In this document: positions 17,289-26,595 of the stretch, piece after piece | Layout: every line of letters begins with the position of its first letter | Numbering within the stretch: position 1 is the first letter of the stretch | Source: Denitratisoma sp. | GTDB taxonomy: Bacteria > Pseudomonadota > Gammaproteobacteria > Burkholderiales > Rhodocyclaceae | Assembly: GCA_032027165.1 (NCBI GenBank) | Contig: JAVSMO010000001.1 | Coordinates: 2,357,919 to 2,421,918 of the forward strand | Direction: 5' to 3' | DNA length: 64,000 nt | Translations under genes and position numbers: made by a program | The notes under the pieces: generated by a model | What the model was told of the DNA's origin: nothing | Databases searched by the model: none | The model's input: the letters and a program-made list of their open reading frames with translations, nothing else

Positions 17289-18558
17289 CGCGGTTCAGCC
17301 GGATCGGAATGGCCTTCAGGGTGAAACGGAACGTGGCGCCGCCGCCCGCCCGCGATTCGGCACGGATGCTGCCCCCGTGCGACTCGACGATCGAGCGGCT
17401 GATCGACAGGCCCATGCCGACGCCCTCCGGCTTGGTGGTGAAGAACTGGTCGAAGACCTGGTCGATGACGGCGCCGTCGATGCCGGGCCCGGTGTCGATG
17501 ACCTCGACCTCGACGACATCGCCGCCATGCTGCACGGTGCGGATGATGATCTCGCGGCGCAGGGTGCGCGTCTCGGCCATCGCCTCCATGGCATTGCGCA
17601 CGAGGTTGCAGACCACCTGCTCGACCATGATGGAATCGGCCCAGACCCGGGGCTGCTGGGGCGCCAGGTGCAGGGTCACGACCGTTTCGTTCTGGCGCGC
17701 CTCGTGCTCGGTGAACTTGACGACGCTGCGCACCACCAGGTTGATGTCGACGGCGGTCATCCTCGGCTCGCTCTTGCGGACGAAGTCGCGCACGTGGCGC
17801 ATGATCTCACCGGCGCGTTCGGCCTGCTCGCAGACCTCCTCGAGCGGCTCGATCAGGTCGGCCGGCGCCACGTCGCCGCTGCGCAGCCGGCGGATGCAGC
17901 CGCGCGCGAAGTTGGCGATCGCCGAGAGCGGCTGGTTCAGCTCGTGGGCCAGGCCGGTGGCCATTTCGCCCATCGTCGACAGGCGCGCCACCCGCGCCAG
18001 CTCGGTCTGGTGGCGCCGCCCCTGTTCCTCGGCCCACTTGTGCTCGGTGATGTCGCGCGTGATGCCGAGCAGCGCATAGACGGCGCCGCGCGCATCGCGC
18101 AAGGGCACGGCATGCGTTTCCATCCAGCAGACGCGGCCCTTGAGGGTGATCGACTTGAACTCGTAGACCACGGCTTCGCCGGCGAAGACGCGCCGCATGT
18201 TTTCCCGGTAGATGCCCTTGTATTCCTGCGCGACGACGTCGTAGATCTTCGTGCCGATGATGTCCTCCGGACGCCCGGCATCCAGCAGCCGGAGCCCCGC
18301 CGGGTTGATCTCCAGCACCGTGCCGTCGGCGGCCTGCAGCTTGACGCACTCCGGCTCGGACTCGATGATGGTGCGCAGCCGGTATTCGTTTTCCTGCAGG
18401 CGGTCGAGCATGCCCTGGTGCTGGCCTTCCTTCTCGTGAAGGCGCGCTTCCGCCTCGCGCAGGCGCAACAGCAGGTAGACCGACGCGATGATGGCGACCG
18501 TCAGGCTGCCGACCAGCAGCACCAATCCCAACCACATCGCTTCGCTTGCGCCGCTCAT
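17260..18558 (-). CDS. PAS-domain membrane sensor histidine kinase
   Basis: The 432-residue kinase has one N-terminal membrane helix (about 9-31), a short coiled-coil linker and a PAS domain with PAC (about 55-178). A HisKA domain follows with phosphoacceptor H205 in GLAHELNQPLS, and then an ATPase domain with N box NLVRNAMEA, G1 box DTGPGI and G2 box GVGMGLS. The layout is FixL-like. I see no diagnostic heme-binding motif, so the signal is unknown; with almost no periplasmic loop it is probably cytoplasmic or membrane-associated. It is cotranscribed with the response regulator. Confidence 0.92.
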   Translation of the reverse strand: MSGASEAMWLGLVLLVGSLTVAIIASVYLLLRLREAEARLHEKEGQHQGMLDRLQENEYRLRTIIESEPECVKLQAADGTVLEINPAGLRLLDAGRPEDIIGTKIYDVVAQEYKGIYRENMRRVFAGEAVVYEFKSITLKGRVCWMETHAVPLRDARGAVYALLGITRDITEHKWAEEQGRRHQTELARVARLSTMGEMATGLAHELNQPLSAIANFARGCIRRLRSGDVAPADLIEPLEEVCEQAERAGEIMRHVRDFVRKSEPRMTAVDINLVVRSVVKFTEHEARQNETVVTLHLAPQQPRVWADSIMVEQVVCNLVRNAMEAMAETRTLRREIIIRTVQHGGDVVEVEVIDTGPGIDGAVIDQVFDQFFTTKPEGVGMGLSISRSIVESHGGSIRAESRAGGGATFRFTLKAIPIRLNRDERRYSLHS

Positions 18559-18613
18559 CCTTGCGCCCTTGCTCCGTTGTCCAAGGCGAACATAGCAACC
18601 CCTCCGGCCCGAT

Positions 18614-18657
18614 CAATCCGGGATAACCTCCAGCCGGCTAGGTAAACTCCCTAATTG
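18614..18657 (+). promoter_or_regulatory. 44 bp operator-like element, copy 3 (kinase / DUF938 intergenic)
   Basis: The left block is CGGGATAACCTCCAG and the right block is CTAGGTAAACTCCCTAATTG, at the same spacing as copies 1 and 2. The ends CAAT and ATTG are inverted. It lies 56 bp upstream of the kinase gene and 60 or 90 bp upstream of the DUF938 gene, so it may allow autoregulation. Confidence 0.65.
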
Positions 18658-18716
18658 CCGCGCCGAACCGTTCTGCTAGCTTGCTTCGGGCACCAGTATT
18701 GCAGATTTGGCGTTTC

Positions 18717-19346
18717 ATGGCCCGCGGCAACGGCCGGCTTCGAGAAATGGAAAAACCCGACGCTCCCTCCTGCGCCCGCAACCGCGAGCCGATCCTCGCC
18801 GTGCTGCGCGAGCATTTCGCGGATCGGCACAACGTGCTCGAGATCGGCAGCGGCACCGGCCAGCATGCGGTCTGCTTCGCCGCGGCCCTGCCCCACCTGG
18901 TCTGGCAGGCCACCGACCGGCCGGAGAACCTGGCCGGCATCCGGGCCTGGCTCGGCGAAGCGTCCCTGCCCAACACCCCGCCGCCCTTCGCGCTCGACGT
19001 GAGCGGCGACTGGCCGGATCGGCGCTTCGACGCGGTGTTCTCCGCCAACACGCTGCACATCTTGGGCTGGGAAGAGGTGGAGAGGCTGTTCGCCCGATTG
19101 CCCGATGCCATGGCCGGCGACGCCACCCTCGTCGTCTACGGCGCCTTCAATTACGGCGGCCGCTTCACCAGCGAGAGCAATGCGGCCTTCGATGCCTGGC
19201 TGAAGGAGCAGGACCCGCGGCGGGGACTGCGCGATTTCGAGGCGGTGAACGACCTGGCCGGCCGCGCCGGACTGGCGCTGGCCGAGGACCGCGCCATGCC
19301 GTCGAACAACCGCTGCCTGGTCTGGCGCCGGGAGCGGCGGGGATAG
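18717..19346 (+). CDS. DUF938 class I SAM-dependent methyltransferase-like protein
   Basis: The protein has about 209 residues with the AdoMet-binding motif LEIGSGTGQHA and the DUF938 features ARNREPILAVL near the N-terminus and FSANTLHI in the middle. The substrate is unknown. No start has a good ribosome site. ATG 18717 is used here, but ATG 18747 would place the operator-like element about 90 bp upstream, as at two of the other sites, and may be the true start. Possible coregulation with formaldehyde oxidation genes and the CuA reductase is the only functional clue. Confidence 0.8.
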   Translation: MARGNGRLREMEKPDAPSCARNREPILAVLREHFADRHNVLEIGSGTGQHAVCFAAALPHLVWQATDRPENLAGIRAWLGEASLPNTPPPFALDVSGDWPDRRFDAVFSANTLHILGWEEVERLFARLPDAMAGDATLVVYGAFNYGGRFTSESNAAFDAWLKEQDPRRGLRDFEAVNDLAGRAGLALAEDRAMPSNNRCLVWRRERRG

Positions 19347-19441
19347 CGCGGGCCGCCGCCCGATACGGCCTGCGCCGGTTCTGGCACAATGCGCCTTCGA
19401 TGATGCCGCCATTTCCGGCCGCCAACAGAAAGGAGCCCGCC

Positions 19442-19990
19442 ATGAAAAAAATTCTTCTCGCCCTGAGCCTTCCCCTGCTCGCCGCCCCCGCCCTCGCCGG
19501 CGACATGAAAGCCGGCCTGTGGGAGGTCAAGACCCTCAAGCAGGTCGTCGACGGCCAGGACATGCGCGCGCAGATGCAGCAGATGCAGCAGCAGATGGCC
19601 AGCCTGCCGCCCGAGCAGCGCCGGCAGATGGAGGCCATGATGAACAAGCAGGGCGTGAGCATGGGCCCCGGCGGCGCCACGCGCATGTGCATCAGCGAGG
19701 AAATGGCGAAGCGCGATGCGCCGGTGGTCGATCCCGACGGGCGCTGCCAGCCGACGAAGATGAGCCGCAGCGGCAACACCCTGCGCTACGAGATCGACTG
19801 CAACGTCGACGGGCGCCGCTCGCAGGGCAAGGGCGAGAGCACCTTCTCCGGCAACAGCGTGCATTCGCGCATGGACATGGTGACGATGGACGCCTCCGGC
19901 CGCCACACCATGCAGACCGAGTCGCAGATGACCTATCTCGGGTCGGACTGCAAGGGCCTGGCGCCGGTCGGCGCCGGTCGGCGCAAATAA
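19442..19990 (+). CDS. DUF3617 family periplasmic protein
   Basis: The 182-residue protein starts with a clear signal peptide (about 1-19, ending PALAG) followed by the DUF3617 pattern GLWEV. It has a glutamine/methionine-rich stretch (about 40-75) and several cysteines later, including CISEE and GRCQP. AAGGAG precedes the ATG. DUF3617 proteins are common in Proteobacteria and have no established function. It converges on ubiA with only 7 bp between the stops. Confidence 0.85.
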   Translation: MKKILLALSLPLLAAPALAGDMKAGLWEVKTLKQVVDGQDMRAQMQQMQQQMASLPPEQRRQMEAMMNKQGVSMGPGGATRMCISEEMAKRDAPVVDPDGRCQPTKMSRSGNTLRYEIDCNVDGRRSQGKGESTFSGNSVHSRMDMVTMDASGRHTMQTESQMTYLGSDCKGLAPVGAGRRK

Positions 19991-19997
19991 GCCGGAA

Positions 19998-20891
19998 TCA
20001 GGGGGTCGGCCAGCGGCCGGAGCGCAGCACGTAGTCGGCGAAAAGGCCGGCGAAGATCGCCGCGCCGACCCAGTTGTTGTCCATGAAGGCGCGGAAGCAG
20101 GCCATGCGCTCGCGGCCGCGGATCCAGAAGTAATGCCTTAGCATCATCCCCGCCGCCACCGCCAGCCCGGCATGGAAGAGAATGCCGCGCCCCGCCTGTG
20201 CACCGACCCAGGCGAGGATCGCCAGCGTGATCGCGTAGCAAATCATCACCGCCGCCACGTCGTAGCGGCCGAAGGTGATGGCCGAGGTCTTGATGCCGAT
20301 CTTCAGGTCGTCGTCGCGGTCCACCATGGCGTAGCAGGTGTCGTAGCCGATGGCCCAGAAGATGTTCGCCGCCAGCATCGCCCAGGCCAGCGGCGGCACG
20401 GTGTACAGCTGCGCCGCGAAGGCCATCGGGATGCCGAAGCCGAAGGCGATTCCCAGATACGCCTGCGGGATGGCGAGGAAGCGCTTGGTGAGCGGGTAGC
20501 TCGCCGCGAGGAACAGCGCCACCACCGAGAGCGCCCACACCAGCTTGTGCAGCGGCAGGATGAGCAGGAAGGCGCACAGCGTCAGCACCGCCGCCAGTCC
20601 GATCGCCTCGCCCTCGCGGATGAGGCCTGAAGCGAGCGGCCGGTTCTTGGTGCGCTCGACATGCGGATCGAAGTGGCGGTCGGCGTAGTCGTTCATCACC
20701 ACCCCGGCCGAGCGCATCAGCAGCGTGCCCAGCGCGAATATCCAGACGATGAACAGGCTCGGCGCGCCCTCCGCCGCGATCCACACCGCCCACATCGTCG
20801 GCCACAGGAGCAGCAGCGTGCCGATCGGCTTGTCGAGCCGCATCAGGCGTTCGTAGGCGTCGAGGCGCTGGCGCAGGGTGAGTTCGGACAT
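19998..20891 (-). CDS. ubiA: 4-hydroxybenzoate polyprenyltransferase
   Basis: UbiA attaches the polyprenyl tail to 4-hydroxybenzoate in ubiquinone synthesis at the inner membrane. The 297-residue protein has both aspartate-rich motifs (NDYADRHFD and YAMVDRDDD) and about eight membrane helices. The ATG at 20891 fits the family's N-terminus (an [14 protein letters not shown] start); an upstream in-frame ATG is not supported. It is divergent from the type I restriction locus, which begins 60 bp beyond its start. Confidence 0.94.
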   Translation of the reverse strand: MSELTLRQRLDAYERLMRLDKPIGTLLLLWPTMWAVWIAAEGAPSLFIVWIFALGTLLMRSAGVVMNDYADRHFDPHVERTKNRPLASGLIREGEAIGLAAVLTLCAFLLILPLHKLVWALSVVALFLAASYPLTKRFLAIPQAYLGIAFGFGIPMAFAAQLYTVPPLAWAMLAANIFWAIGYDTCYAMVDRDDDLKIGIKTSAITFGRYDVAAVMICYAITLAILAWVGAQAGRGILFHAGLAVAAGMMLRHYFWIRGRERMACFRAFMDNNWVGAAIFAGLFADYVLRSGRWPTP

Positions 20892-20950
20892 GGGGCGGAT
20901 TTTACACCGTACGCCTGACAGCAAAGCGCTTGGCCCGGTATCATTACGTC

Positions 20951-23332
20951 ATGGCACCCCCCGGTTACAACGAAGCTGACACCCGCGCCAAGCTGATCGA
21001 TCCGGCACTGCATGCCCGCCAGTGGATCGAGCTGGTCAAGGACGAGCATCGCGCCACGCATGGCGAGATTCACCGGGAGCAGAGCGCCATCAGGATTGAC
21101 ATCCTGGACGGCAAGCCGCTCAAGCGGGGACGCGGCCGCGTCGATTACCTGCTGCGAGCCTACATCGAACATCATGAGCAGCCGCTGACGCTCGCCTTCA
21201 TCGAGGCGAAGAAGGAAAAACTGCCGCCCACCCAGGGGCTGGAGCAAGTTAAGGAATATGCCCGGCGCCACGCGGTTAAATTCGTCTACTCGACCAATGG
21301 CCACTTGTTTGTCGAATACGACACCACTACCGGCAAGACCACCGACCCCCGGCCGATGGCCGAATTCCCGACACCGGCCGAGCTGCGCCAGCGCTGGTTT
21401 TCCGCCACCGGTCTCGACCCGGACGCAGCGGCCGTCGGCCCCCTGCTCACCGCCTACAGCGTCGCCGGCGACCGGCCACGCTACTATCAGGACGCCGCCA
21501 TTCGCGCCGTTCTCGAACGCGCCGCCCTAGCGGCCGGCGGCAAGGAAAAGAAGCGGGCGCTGCTGTCGCTTGCCACAGGCGCCGGCAAAACGAGCATCGC
21601 CGTCGGGTTGCTGCAGCGGCTATCGGACGGCGGGCAACTCAAGCGGGCGTTGTTTCTCGTGGACCGGGACGAGTTGCGCGAACAGGCCCTCACGCGCTTC
21701 CACAACGTATTCGGTTCCGACGCCAAGATCGTGCGCGAGGGGTCGGACGGGGGAAACGAGGCCAAGAACGCGCGCATCCACATCGCCACCTACCAGTCGC
21801 TGGGCATTCACGAGCACGGCGACGCCTCTTTCCTGCGGCGGTATTACCCCGAGAACCACTTCAGCCACATCCTTATCGACGAGTGCCACCGTTCGGCCTG
21901 GGGTACCTGGTCCGAAGTGCTGACGCGCAACCCCGAAGCCTTCCAGATCGGCTTGACGGCCACGCCGCGCGAACTCACCGGCTCGCAGGAAGACCATGAG
22001 ATTTCCGCCGACAACATCCGTCACTTCGGCGAGCCGGTCTACGACTATTCCCTCGCGCAGGGCATCGAGGACGGCTATCTCGCCCCCTGCGAAATCAAGC
22101 AGGGCCGCGTCAGCATCGACGAAAAGACGCTGATCAAGAAGGAAGTCATCGCCCACAAGGCCAAACGCGTCGACACCGGCCAGCGGGCGCAGCCCAACGA
22201 AGTCCGCGATGTCTACAGCGCGAGCGACTACGACGCCAAACTGCAAATCCCCGAGCGCGTCATCGCCATGTGCGACGACCTGTTTCAGTATCTGCTGGAG
22301 ACCGGCGGACCGGAGCAGAAAACCATTGTCTTCTGCGCGGCGGATACCCACGCCGACCGCGTCGCGGCACACTTGAACAACCGCTACGCCGAATGGTGCA
22401 AGGCCAACGGCCGCGCACGCGCCGAGCCCTACGCATTCAAGTGCACGTCCATGAGCAGCGGCAACAAGATGGTTGCCGATCTGCGCGGCACGCTGTCCTC
22501 CTGGTTCGTCGCCACGACGGTGGACCTGCTCTCCACCGGCGTCGACGTGCCCTGCGTGCGCAACATCGTGTTCTTTCGCTACCTCGAATCGGCCATCGTG
22601 TTTCACCAGATGGTCGGCCGCGGCACGCGTATCGACGAGGCCAGCGGCAAGCTGATGTTCCGGCTCTACGACTACACCAACATGATCCGTCTGTTCGGCC
22701 GCGACTTTATCACCCCGCCGCCGCGACCCGGCGGCGGAGGTGGTGGCGGCGACGACGACACCGAACCGACGCTGATTGCCGGCGGCTTCTCGGTCCGGGT
22801 CGAGCGGGGAGGGCATTTCGTCCTGGGTGAAAGGGACGGCAGACTGGTGCCGGTGGCCTACGAGGAATACAAGCGAGAACTCGCCGCGCGCCTCAAGCAC
22901 GAGGCGGCCAGCCTCGCCGAATTCCGCGAACGCTGGATCACCCCGCCCGAGCGCCAGGAACTGATGGCGGCGCTGGTTTCCGCCCACGGCTCGCCGACCA
23001 TGATCCAGATGGTCGATGCCAAGCAGGACTACGACCTGTACGACGTGCTCGCCGAACTCGGCTACGCGGTGAAGCCGCGCACACGGCTCGACCGCAGCCT
23101 CGCCTTCCGCTTCAAGAACGAATCCTGGCTGGACGCCATGCCCTCGCCTGCAAAGGGTGTGATCCTGGGCATCGCCGGCCAGTTCGAGCGCAACGGCACC
23201 GAAGCGCTGGAGAACAGGGAGATCTGGCGCGTGCCGGCGATTCAGCTAGCGGGCGGCCTGGCAGCGTTGCGCGGACTCGGCAAGCCGCTGGATGCGTTGC
23301 ACGACGCGAAGACGAGGCTGTTTTCAGCGTAA
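20951..23332 (+). CDS. hsdR: Type I restriction enzyme R subunit (EcoEI-like)
   Basis: This is the ATP-dependent translocase and nuclease subunit of a type I restriction system. The 793-residue protein has an N-terminal nuclease motif with D65 and E85-A-K87 (FIEAKKE), Walker A ATGAGKT (208-214) and DECH (310-313). SF2 helicase motifs follow (LTATPRE; the final QMVGRGTRID), and the C-terminal part has a glycine-rich linker, GGGGGGGDDD. ATG 20951 is chosen over an upstream TTG. It is the first gene of an R-S-M operon; the S gene begins 3 bp after its stop. Confidence 0.93.
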   Translation: MAPPGYNEADTRAKLIDPALHARQWIELVKDEHRATHGEIHREQSAIRIDILDGKPLKRGRGRVDYLLRAYIEHHEQPLTLAFIEAKKEKLPPTQGLEQVKEYARRHAVKFVYSTNGHLFVEYDTTTGKTTDPRPMAEFPTPAELRQRWFSATGLDPDAAAVGPLLTAYSVAGDRPRYYQDAAIRAVLERAALAAGGKEKKRALLSLATGAGKTSIAVGLLQRLSDGGQLKRALFLVDRDELREQALTRFHNVFGSDAKIVREGSDGGNEAKNARIHIATYQSLGIHEHGDASFLRRYYPENHFSHILIDECHRSAWGTWSEVLTRNPEAFQIGLTATPRELTGSQEDHEISADNIRHFGEPVYDYSLAQGIEDGYLAPCEIKQGRVSIDEKTLIKKEVIAHKAKRVDTGQRAQPNEVRDVYSASDYDAKLQIPERVIAMCDDLFQYLLETGGPEQKTIVFCAADTHADRVAAHLNNRYAEWCKANGRARAEPYAFKCTSMSSGNKMVADLRGTLSSWFVATTVDLLSTGVDVPCVRNIVFFRYLESAIVFHQMVGRGTRIDEASGKLMFRLYDYTNMIRLFGRDFITPPPRPGGGGGGGDDDTEPTLIAGGFSVRVERGGHFVLGERDGRLVPVAYEEYKRELAARLKHEAASLAEFRERWITPPERQELMAALVSAHGSPTMIQMVDAKQDYDLYDVLAELGYAVKPRTRLDRSLAFRFKNESWLDAMPSPAKGVILGIAGQFERNGTEALENREIWRVPAIQLAGGLAALRGLGKPLDALHDAKTRLFSA

Positions 23333-23335
23333 GTC

Positions 23336-24544
23336 ATGGCACAGAAACCACTAGCCGATCTGTGTAACAGGTCCATCGTTACGTTTAGACCTGAGACTCG
23401 GCAAGCGGACTCTTTTGTCTATATCGACGTGTCGTCCATAGACACATCAACCAAGACGATCAGCAGTCCAAAGAGAGTTCGCATTGGCGATGCTCCCAGC
23501 CGAGCGCAAACAATCGTTTCGACGGATGACATTCTCGTCTCAAATGTCAGGCCAAATTTGAACGCAGTGGCGAGAGTAACCGCTGATTTGGATGGAGCCG
23601 TGTGCAGTTCTGCATTTACGGTTCTCCGTTGTGGCGAAGATCTGGTCCCGGACTATCTGTTCTGCTTTGTACAGTCGCCAGCGTTTATTAGCGGATTGTC
23701 GTCACTTGCTCACGGCGCTCACTATCCAGCCGTAACAGACCGCCAGGTGCTTTCCACGAAAATCGAATTGCTTTCGCCCGATGAACAAGTGTCTGTGTCG
23801 AAGCGACTTCTTTCAGGCATATCCGCCGCGCGCTCAGCGCTGGCTTCTTGCACGGAGCAAGAAGCGTTATCGCTTCAGCTCCAAGAGCGGACCCTCTTTG
23901 ATTGCTTTCATAACGGGGTACCAATCAGCGCCGACACAACGCTCTTAAAAACGGCCCACGGTTGGCGGTGGCACCGCCTCACCGACCTCGCCCGCCTCGA
24001 ATCCGGCCACACGCCCAGCCGTCGCCATCCGGAATGGTGGGGCGGACATGTGCCATGGCTGGCCTTGCCCGACATCCGCAGGCTGCACGGCAAATACGCC
24101 TACGAGACGACTGAGAACACCAACGATGCCGGTCTCGCCAATTCCTCGGCACGGCTTCTGCCGCCCGGCACGGTTTGCCTTTGTCGTGATGCTTCCATCG
24201 GCTACGTCACCATCCTCGGCAAGCCCATGGCGACCAGCCAGCATTTCTGCAACTGGATTTGCGGGCCTGACCTCGATCCCGAATTTCTGATGTATGCCTT
24301 CATGGCATCACACGAGTATCTCCGCGAGCTGGGCAGCGGATCGGTAATCAAGACCATTTATATGTCGGTCATCGAGTCCTTTCATATCTGCGCACCTGAG
24401 ATAGACGAGCAGCGGCGCATCGCGCGCACGCTTCGCGAACGATTGGCCGCAGCTGAAACGCTCAACGCGAGTCTCAAAGCCCGGCTCGCCGACATCGAGC
24501 GTCTGCCACAGCGGCTGCTGGCCGCGGCGTTCCACCAACACTGA
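23336..24544 (+). CDS. hsdS: Type I restriction specificity subunit S
   Basis: The 402-residue protein contains two target-recognition halves, each ending in a conserved helix: SPDEQVSVSKRLLSGI around 165-180 and EIDEQRRIARTLRERL around 355-370. The second half begins at WHRLTDLARLESGHTPSR, a typical TRD opening. The first half (to about 23940) is visibly poorer in GC than the second half and than hsdR and hsdM, suggesting that TRD1 was exchanged by recombination. The S gene lies between R and M, and the stop region carries a dispersed motif variant. Confidence 0.9.
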   Translation: MAQKPLADLCNRSIVTFRPETRQADSFVYIDVSSIDTSTKTISSPKRVRIGDAPSRAQTIVSTDDILVSNVRPNLNAVARVTADLDGAVCSSAFTVLRCGEDLVPDYLFCFVQSPAFISGLSSLAHGAHYPAVTDRQVLSTKIELLSPDEQVSVSKRLLSGISAARSALASCTEQEALSLQLQERTLFDCFHNGVPISADTTLLKTAHGWRWHRLTDLARLESGHTPSRRHPEWWGGHVPWLALPDIRRLHGKYAYETTENTNDAGLANSSARLLPPGTVCLCRDASIGYVTILGKPMATSQHFCNWICGPDLDPEFLMYAFMASHEYLRELGSGSVIKTIYMSVIESFHICAPEIDEQRRIARTLRERLAAAETLNASLKARLADIERLPQRLLAAAFHQH

Positions 24545-24548
24545 CTTT
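24526..24548 (+). repeat. Dispersed motif copy, variant (GGCGT, ACTGACTTT)
   Basis: GGCGT, TCCACCA, ACACTGACTTT. It spans the hsdS stop codon and the short gap before hsdM. Confidence 0.5.
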
Positions 24549-24549
24549 C

Positions 24550-26334
24550 ATGCCAAGACCCAAAAAAGACAAAACTAGTACCCCCGCCGTCGGCCTCTCA
24601 GGGCCGCAGGCCCTCAACCAGGCCGTCTGGCAAATCTGCGACGTGCTGCGCCGCTCCAACTGCGGCAGCGCCCTGCAATACGTGCCGGAACTCACGTGGA
24701 TTCTTTTCTTGCGTGTGCTGGACGAGCAGGAGGCTATTGAACGCGAGGAAGCCGAGGCGCTCGGCCTGAACTATGCGCCCTCCCTGGCCGCGCCCTATCG
24801 CTGGCAGGACTGGGCGGCGCCGTGGTCGGACAAGCCCGATGCGCCGCAGACGGACGACGGCCGGCCGTTGGGCTGGAAGCGCCGCGCCTTGCAGGAGGGC
24901 AAGCGCGGCGACTACTTCGCCTTCGTCAATGGCGAGTTGCTGCCCTGGCTGCGCGGCCTGCGCGACCAACCCGGCGCGTCGCCCAAGCAGAAAGTCATCA
25001 GCGAGATCATCTCCCCCATCGAGCGGGTGCGCATCGACACCGAGAGCAACTTCGCCGACGTACTCGACCGCGTGCATGCGTTGCGCCTCGCCGGCACCGA
25101 CACCCAGCACCAGTTCATGCTGTCGCAGGTGTATGAGGGCTTGCTGCTCAAGATGGGCGAGAAGAATTCCGACGGCGGACAGTTCTACACGCCGCGCGAG
25201 CTGATCCGTGCCATGGTGCGCGCGGTGAATCCGCGCATCGGCCAGACGGTGTGCGACCCCTGCTGCGGCACCGGCGGCTTTCTGGCGGAATCGGCCGAGC
25301 ACATGCGTTCGCGCGGCGGCGAGCTGACGGCGGAGGCGCTCGACACCCTCAGGCACCGCACGTTTTACGGCCGCGAGAAAGACAACTTGGCCTATCCCAT
25401 CGCCCTCGCCAACCTGATGCTGCACGGCATCGACGAACCGCATCTGTGGCACGGCAACACGCTATCGAGGCAGACGGTGTATGGCGGGCTGTGGGAAGGG
25501 GCGCCGGAGCGCTTTCACGTGGTGCTGACCAACCCGCCCTTCGGCGGCAAGGAAGGGAAGGAGGCGCAAAGCCCCTTCCCGTTCAAGACCCGCGCCACCC
25601 AGGCGTTGTTCGTGCAGTACGTGATGCAGATTCTCGAGCCCGGCGGACGCTGCGGCATCGTGCTCGATGAAGGACTGCTGTACCGCACCAACGAGGAGGC
25701 CTTCGTCAAGACCAAGCGCAAGCTGCTCGACGAGTGCGACCTGTGGTGCATCGTCAGCCTGCCGGGCGGGGCCTTCACCGGGTCGGGCGCGGGCGTGAAG
25801 ACGAACCTGGTTTTCTTCACGCGCGGCCGCAAGACCGAGCGAATCTGGTACTACGACCTCTCGCACATCAAGGTGGGCAAGAAGACGCCGCTGACCATGC
25901 TGCAATTCGAGAAGTTCTTCGAGCTGCTCGACAAGCGCGGCACGCCCGAGGCCGAGACCGAGCACAGCTGGACGGTGGATTTCGCCGAACGCAAGCACCG
26001 TGCCGCGGAGGAAGCCGCGCCGCACCGGCGCGAGGCGGATGCGCAGCGCGAACGTGCGGCCGCGCTGCGCGAACAGGCGAAGGCCCACAGAAAGGCCGGG
26101 CAAGCGCCTCTCGCCGACGCGCTCATGCCCGAAATCGAAGCGGCCGAGAAGCAGGCGCGCGAGTCCGTCTCGAAAGCGCAGACCATCGAGGATGCGGCCT
26201 ACGACTTGAAGGCCGTCAATCCGCGCGAGAAGAAGGTTCTCGACAATCGCACTCCGGCAGAGTTGCTGGCGGCGATTGCCGAAAAGGGCCGCGAGGTGGA
26301 TGCAGCGATGGAGCGGCTGCGGGCGCTGCTGTAG
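24550..26334 (+). CDS. hsdM: Type I restriction modification subunit M (N6-adenine methylase)
   Basis: The 594-residue protein has an N-terminal helical HsdM domain and the N6-adenine methylase core. This includes QFYTPRELI (211-219), AdoMet motif DPCCGTGGF (236-244) and catalytic NPPF (328-331). The C-terminal region is a charged coiled coil rich in Arg, Glu and Ala (about 480-545), longer than in minimal HsdM and likely to pack against HsdS. The start follows the hsdS stop by 5 bp. It protects host DNA and forms the M2S methylase with HsdS. Confidence 0.93.
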   Translation: MPRPKKDKTSTPAVGLSGPQALNQAVWQICDVLRRSNCGSALQYVPELTWILFLRVLDEQEAIEREEAEALGLNYAPSLAAPYRWQDWAAPWSDKPDAPQTDDGRPLGWKRRALQEGKRGDYFAFVNGELLPWLRGLRDQPGASPKQKVISEIISPIERVRIDTESNFADVLDRVHALRLAGTDTQHQFMLSQVYEGLLLKMGEKNSDGGQFYTPRELIRAMVRAVNPRIGQTVCDPCCGTGGFLAESAEHMRSRGGELTAEALDTLRHRTFYGREKDNLAYPIALANLMLHGIDEPHLWHGNTLSRQTVYGGLWEGAPERFHVVLTNPPFGGKEGKEAQSPFPFKTRATQALFVQYVMQILEPGGRCGIVLDEGLLYRTNEEAFVKTKRKLLDECDLWCIVSLPGGAFTGSGAGVKTNLVFFTRGRKTERIWYYDLSHIKVGKKTPLTMLQFEKFFELLDKRGTPEAETEHSWTVDFAERKHRAAEEAAPHRREADAQRERAAALREQAKAHRKAGQAPLADALMPEIEAAEKQARESVSKAQTIEDAAYDLKAVNPREKKVLDNRTPAELLAAIAEKGREVDAAMERLRALL

Positions 26335-26408
26335 CGTAGCGCTCCGATAAACCCGCCATCCTCGACAGCGCCTTCCTCGGCGAGCGCTGCTTCAACACCT
26401 ATCCAGGA

Positions 26409-26431
26409 AAAGTCAGTCTGCACAGCACGGC
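26409..26431 (-). repeat. Dispersed GCCGT-N7-GACTGACTTT motif copy
   Basis: On the minus strand it reads GCCGT, GCTGTGC, AGACTGACTTT followed by TCC. Intergenic, and very close to the copy at 3859. Confidence 0.85.
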
Positions 26432-26564
26432 GATCAGCCGCGTGCTCAAGCCATTTGACTGGCGAAAGCTTCCCGTTGCGTAAAATCGTGTAGAAGAAGG
26501 GCGCGGAAAGATTTAATTTCAGGACAGATGGATATTGACTATCCGAAAACAACAGCCTACGATA

Positions 26565-26580
26565 ACGAATGATCATTCGT
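26565..26580. promoter_or_regulatory. Perfect palindrome ACGAATGATCATTCGT upstream of tcmP
   Basis: A 16 bp perfect dyad lies 15 bp before the first tcmP ATG, in low-GC DNA. Its position suits a repressor site. Confidence 0.45.
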
Positions 26581-26595
26581 CTGCCGGGGTAGGAG

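Larger units (their letters stand above)
26335..26595. other. Spacer between hsdM and tcmP
   Basis: The first 80 bp is GC-rich and could be a gene remnant, but no match is recognised. A strong dispersed motif copy lies at 26409-26431. GC then falls, and a 16 bp perfect palindrome at 26565-26580 sits just before the tcmP ribosome site. Confidence 0.5.

Noticed and set aside
26335..26400. GC-rich stretch after hsdM as a gene remnant
   Set aside because: A reading frame can be followed for about twenty codons, but no family is recognised, so no pseudogene is called.
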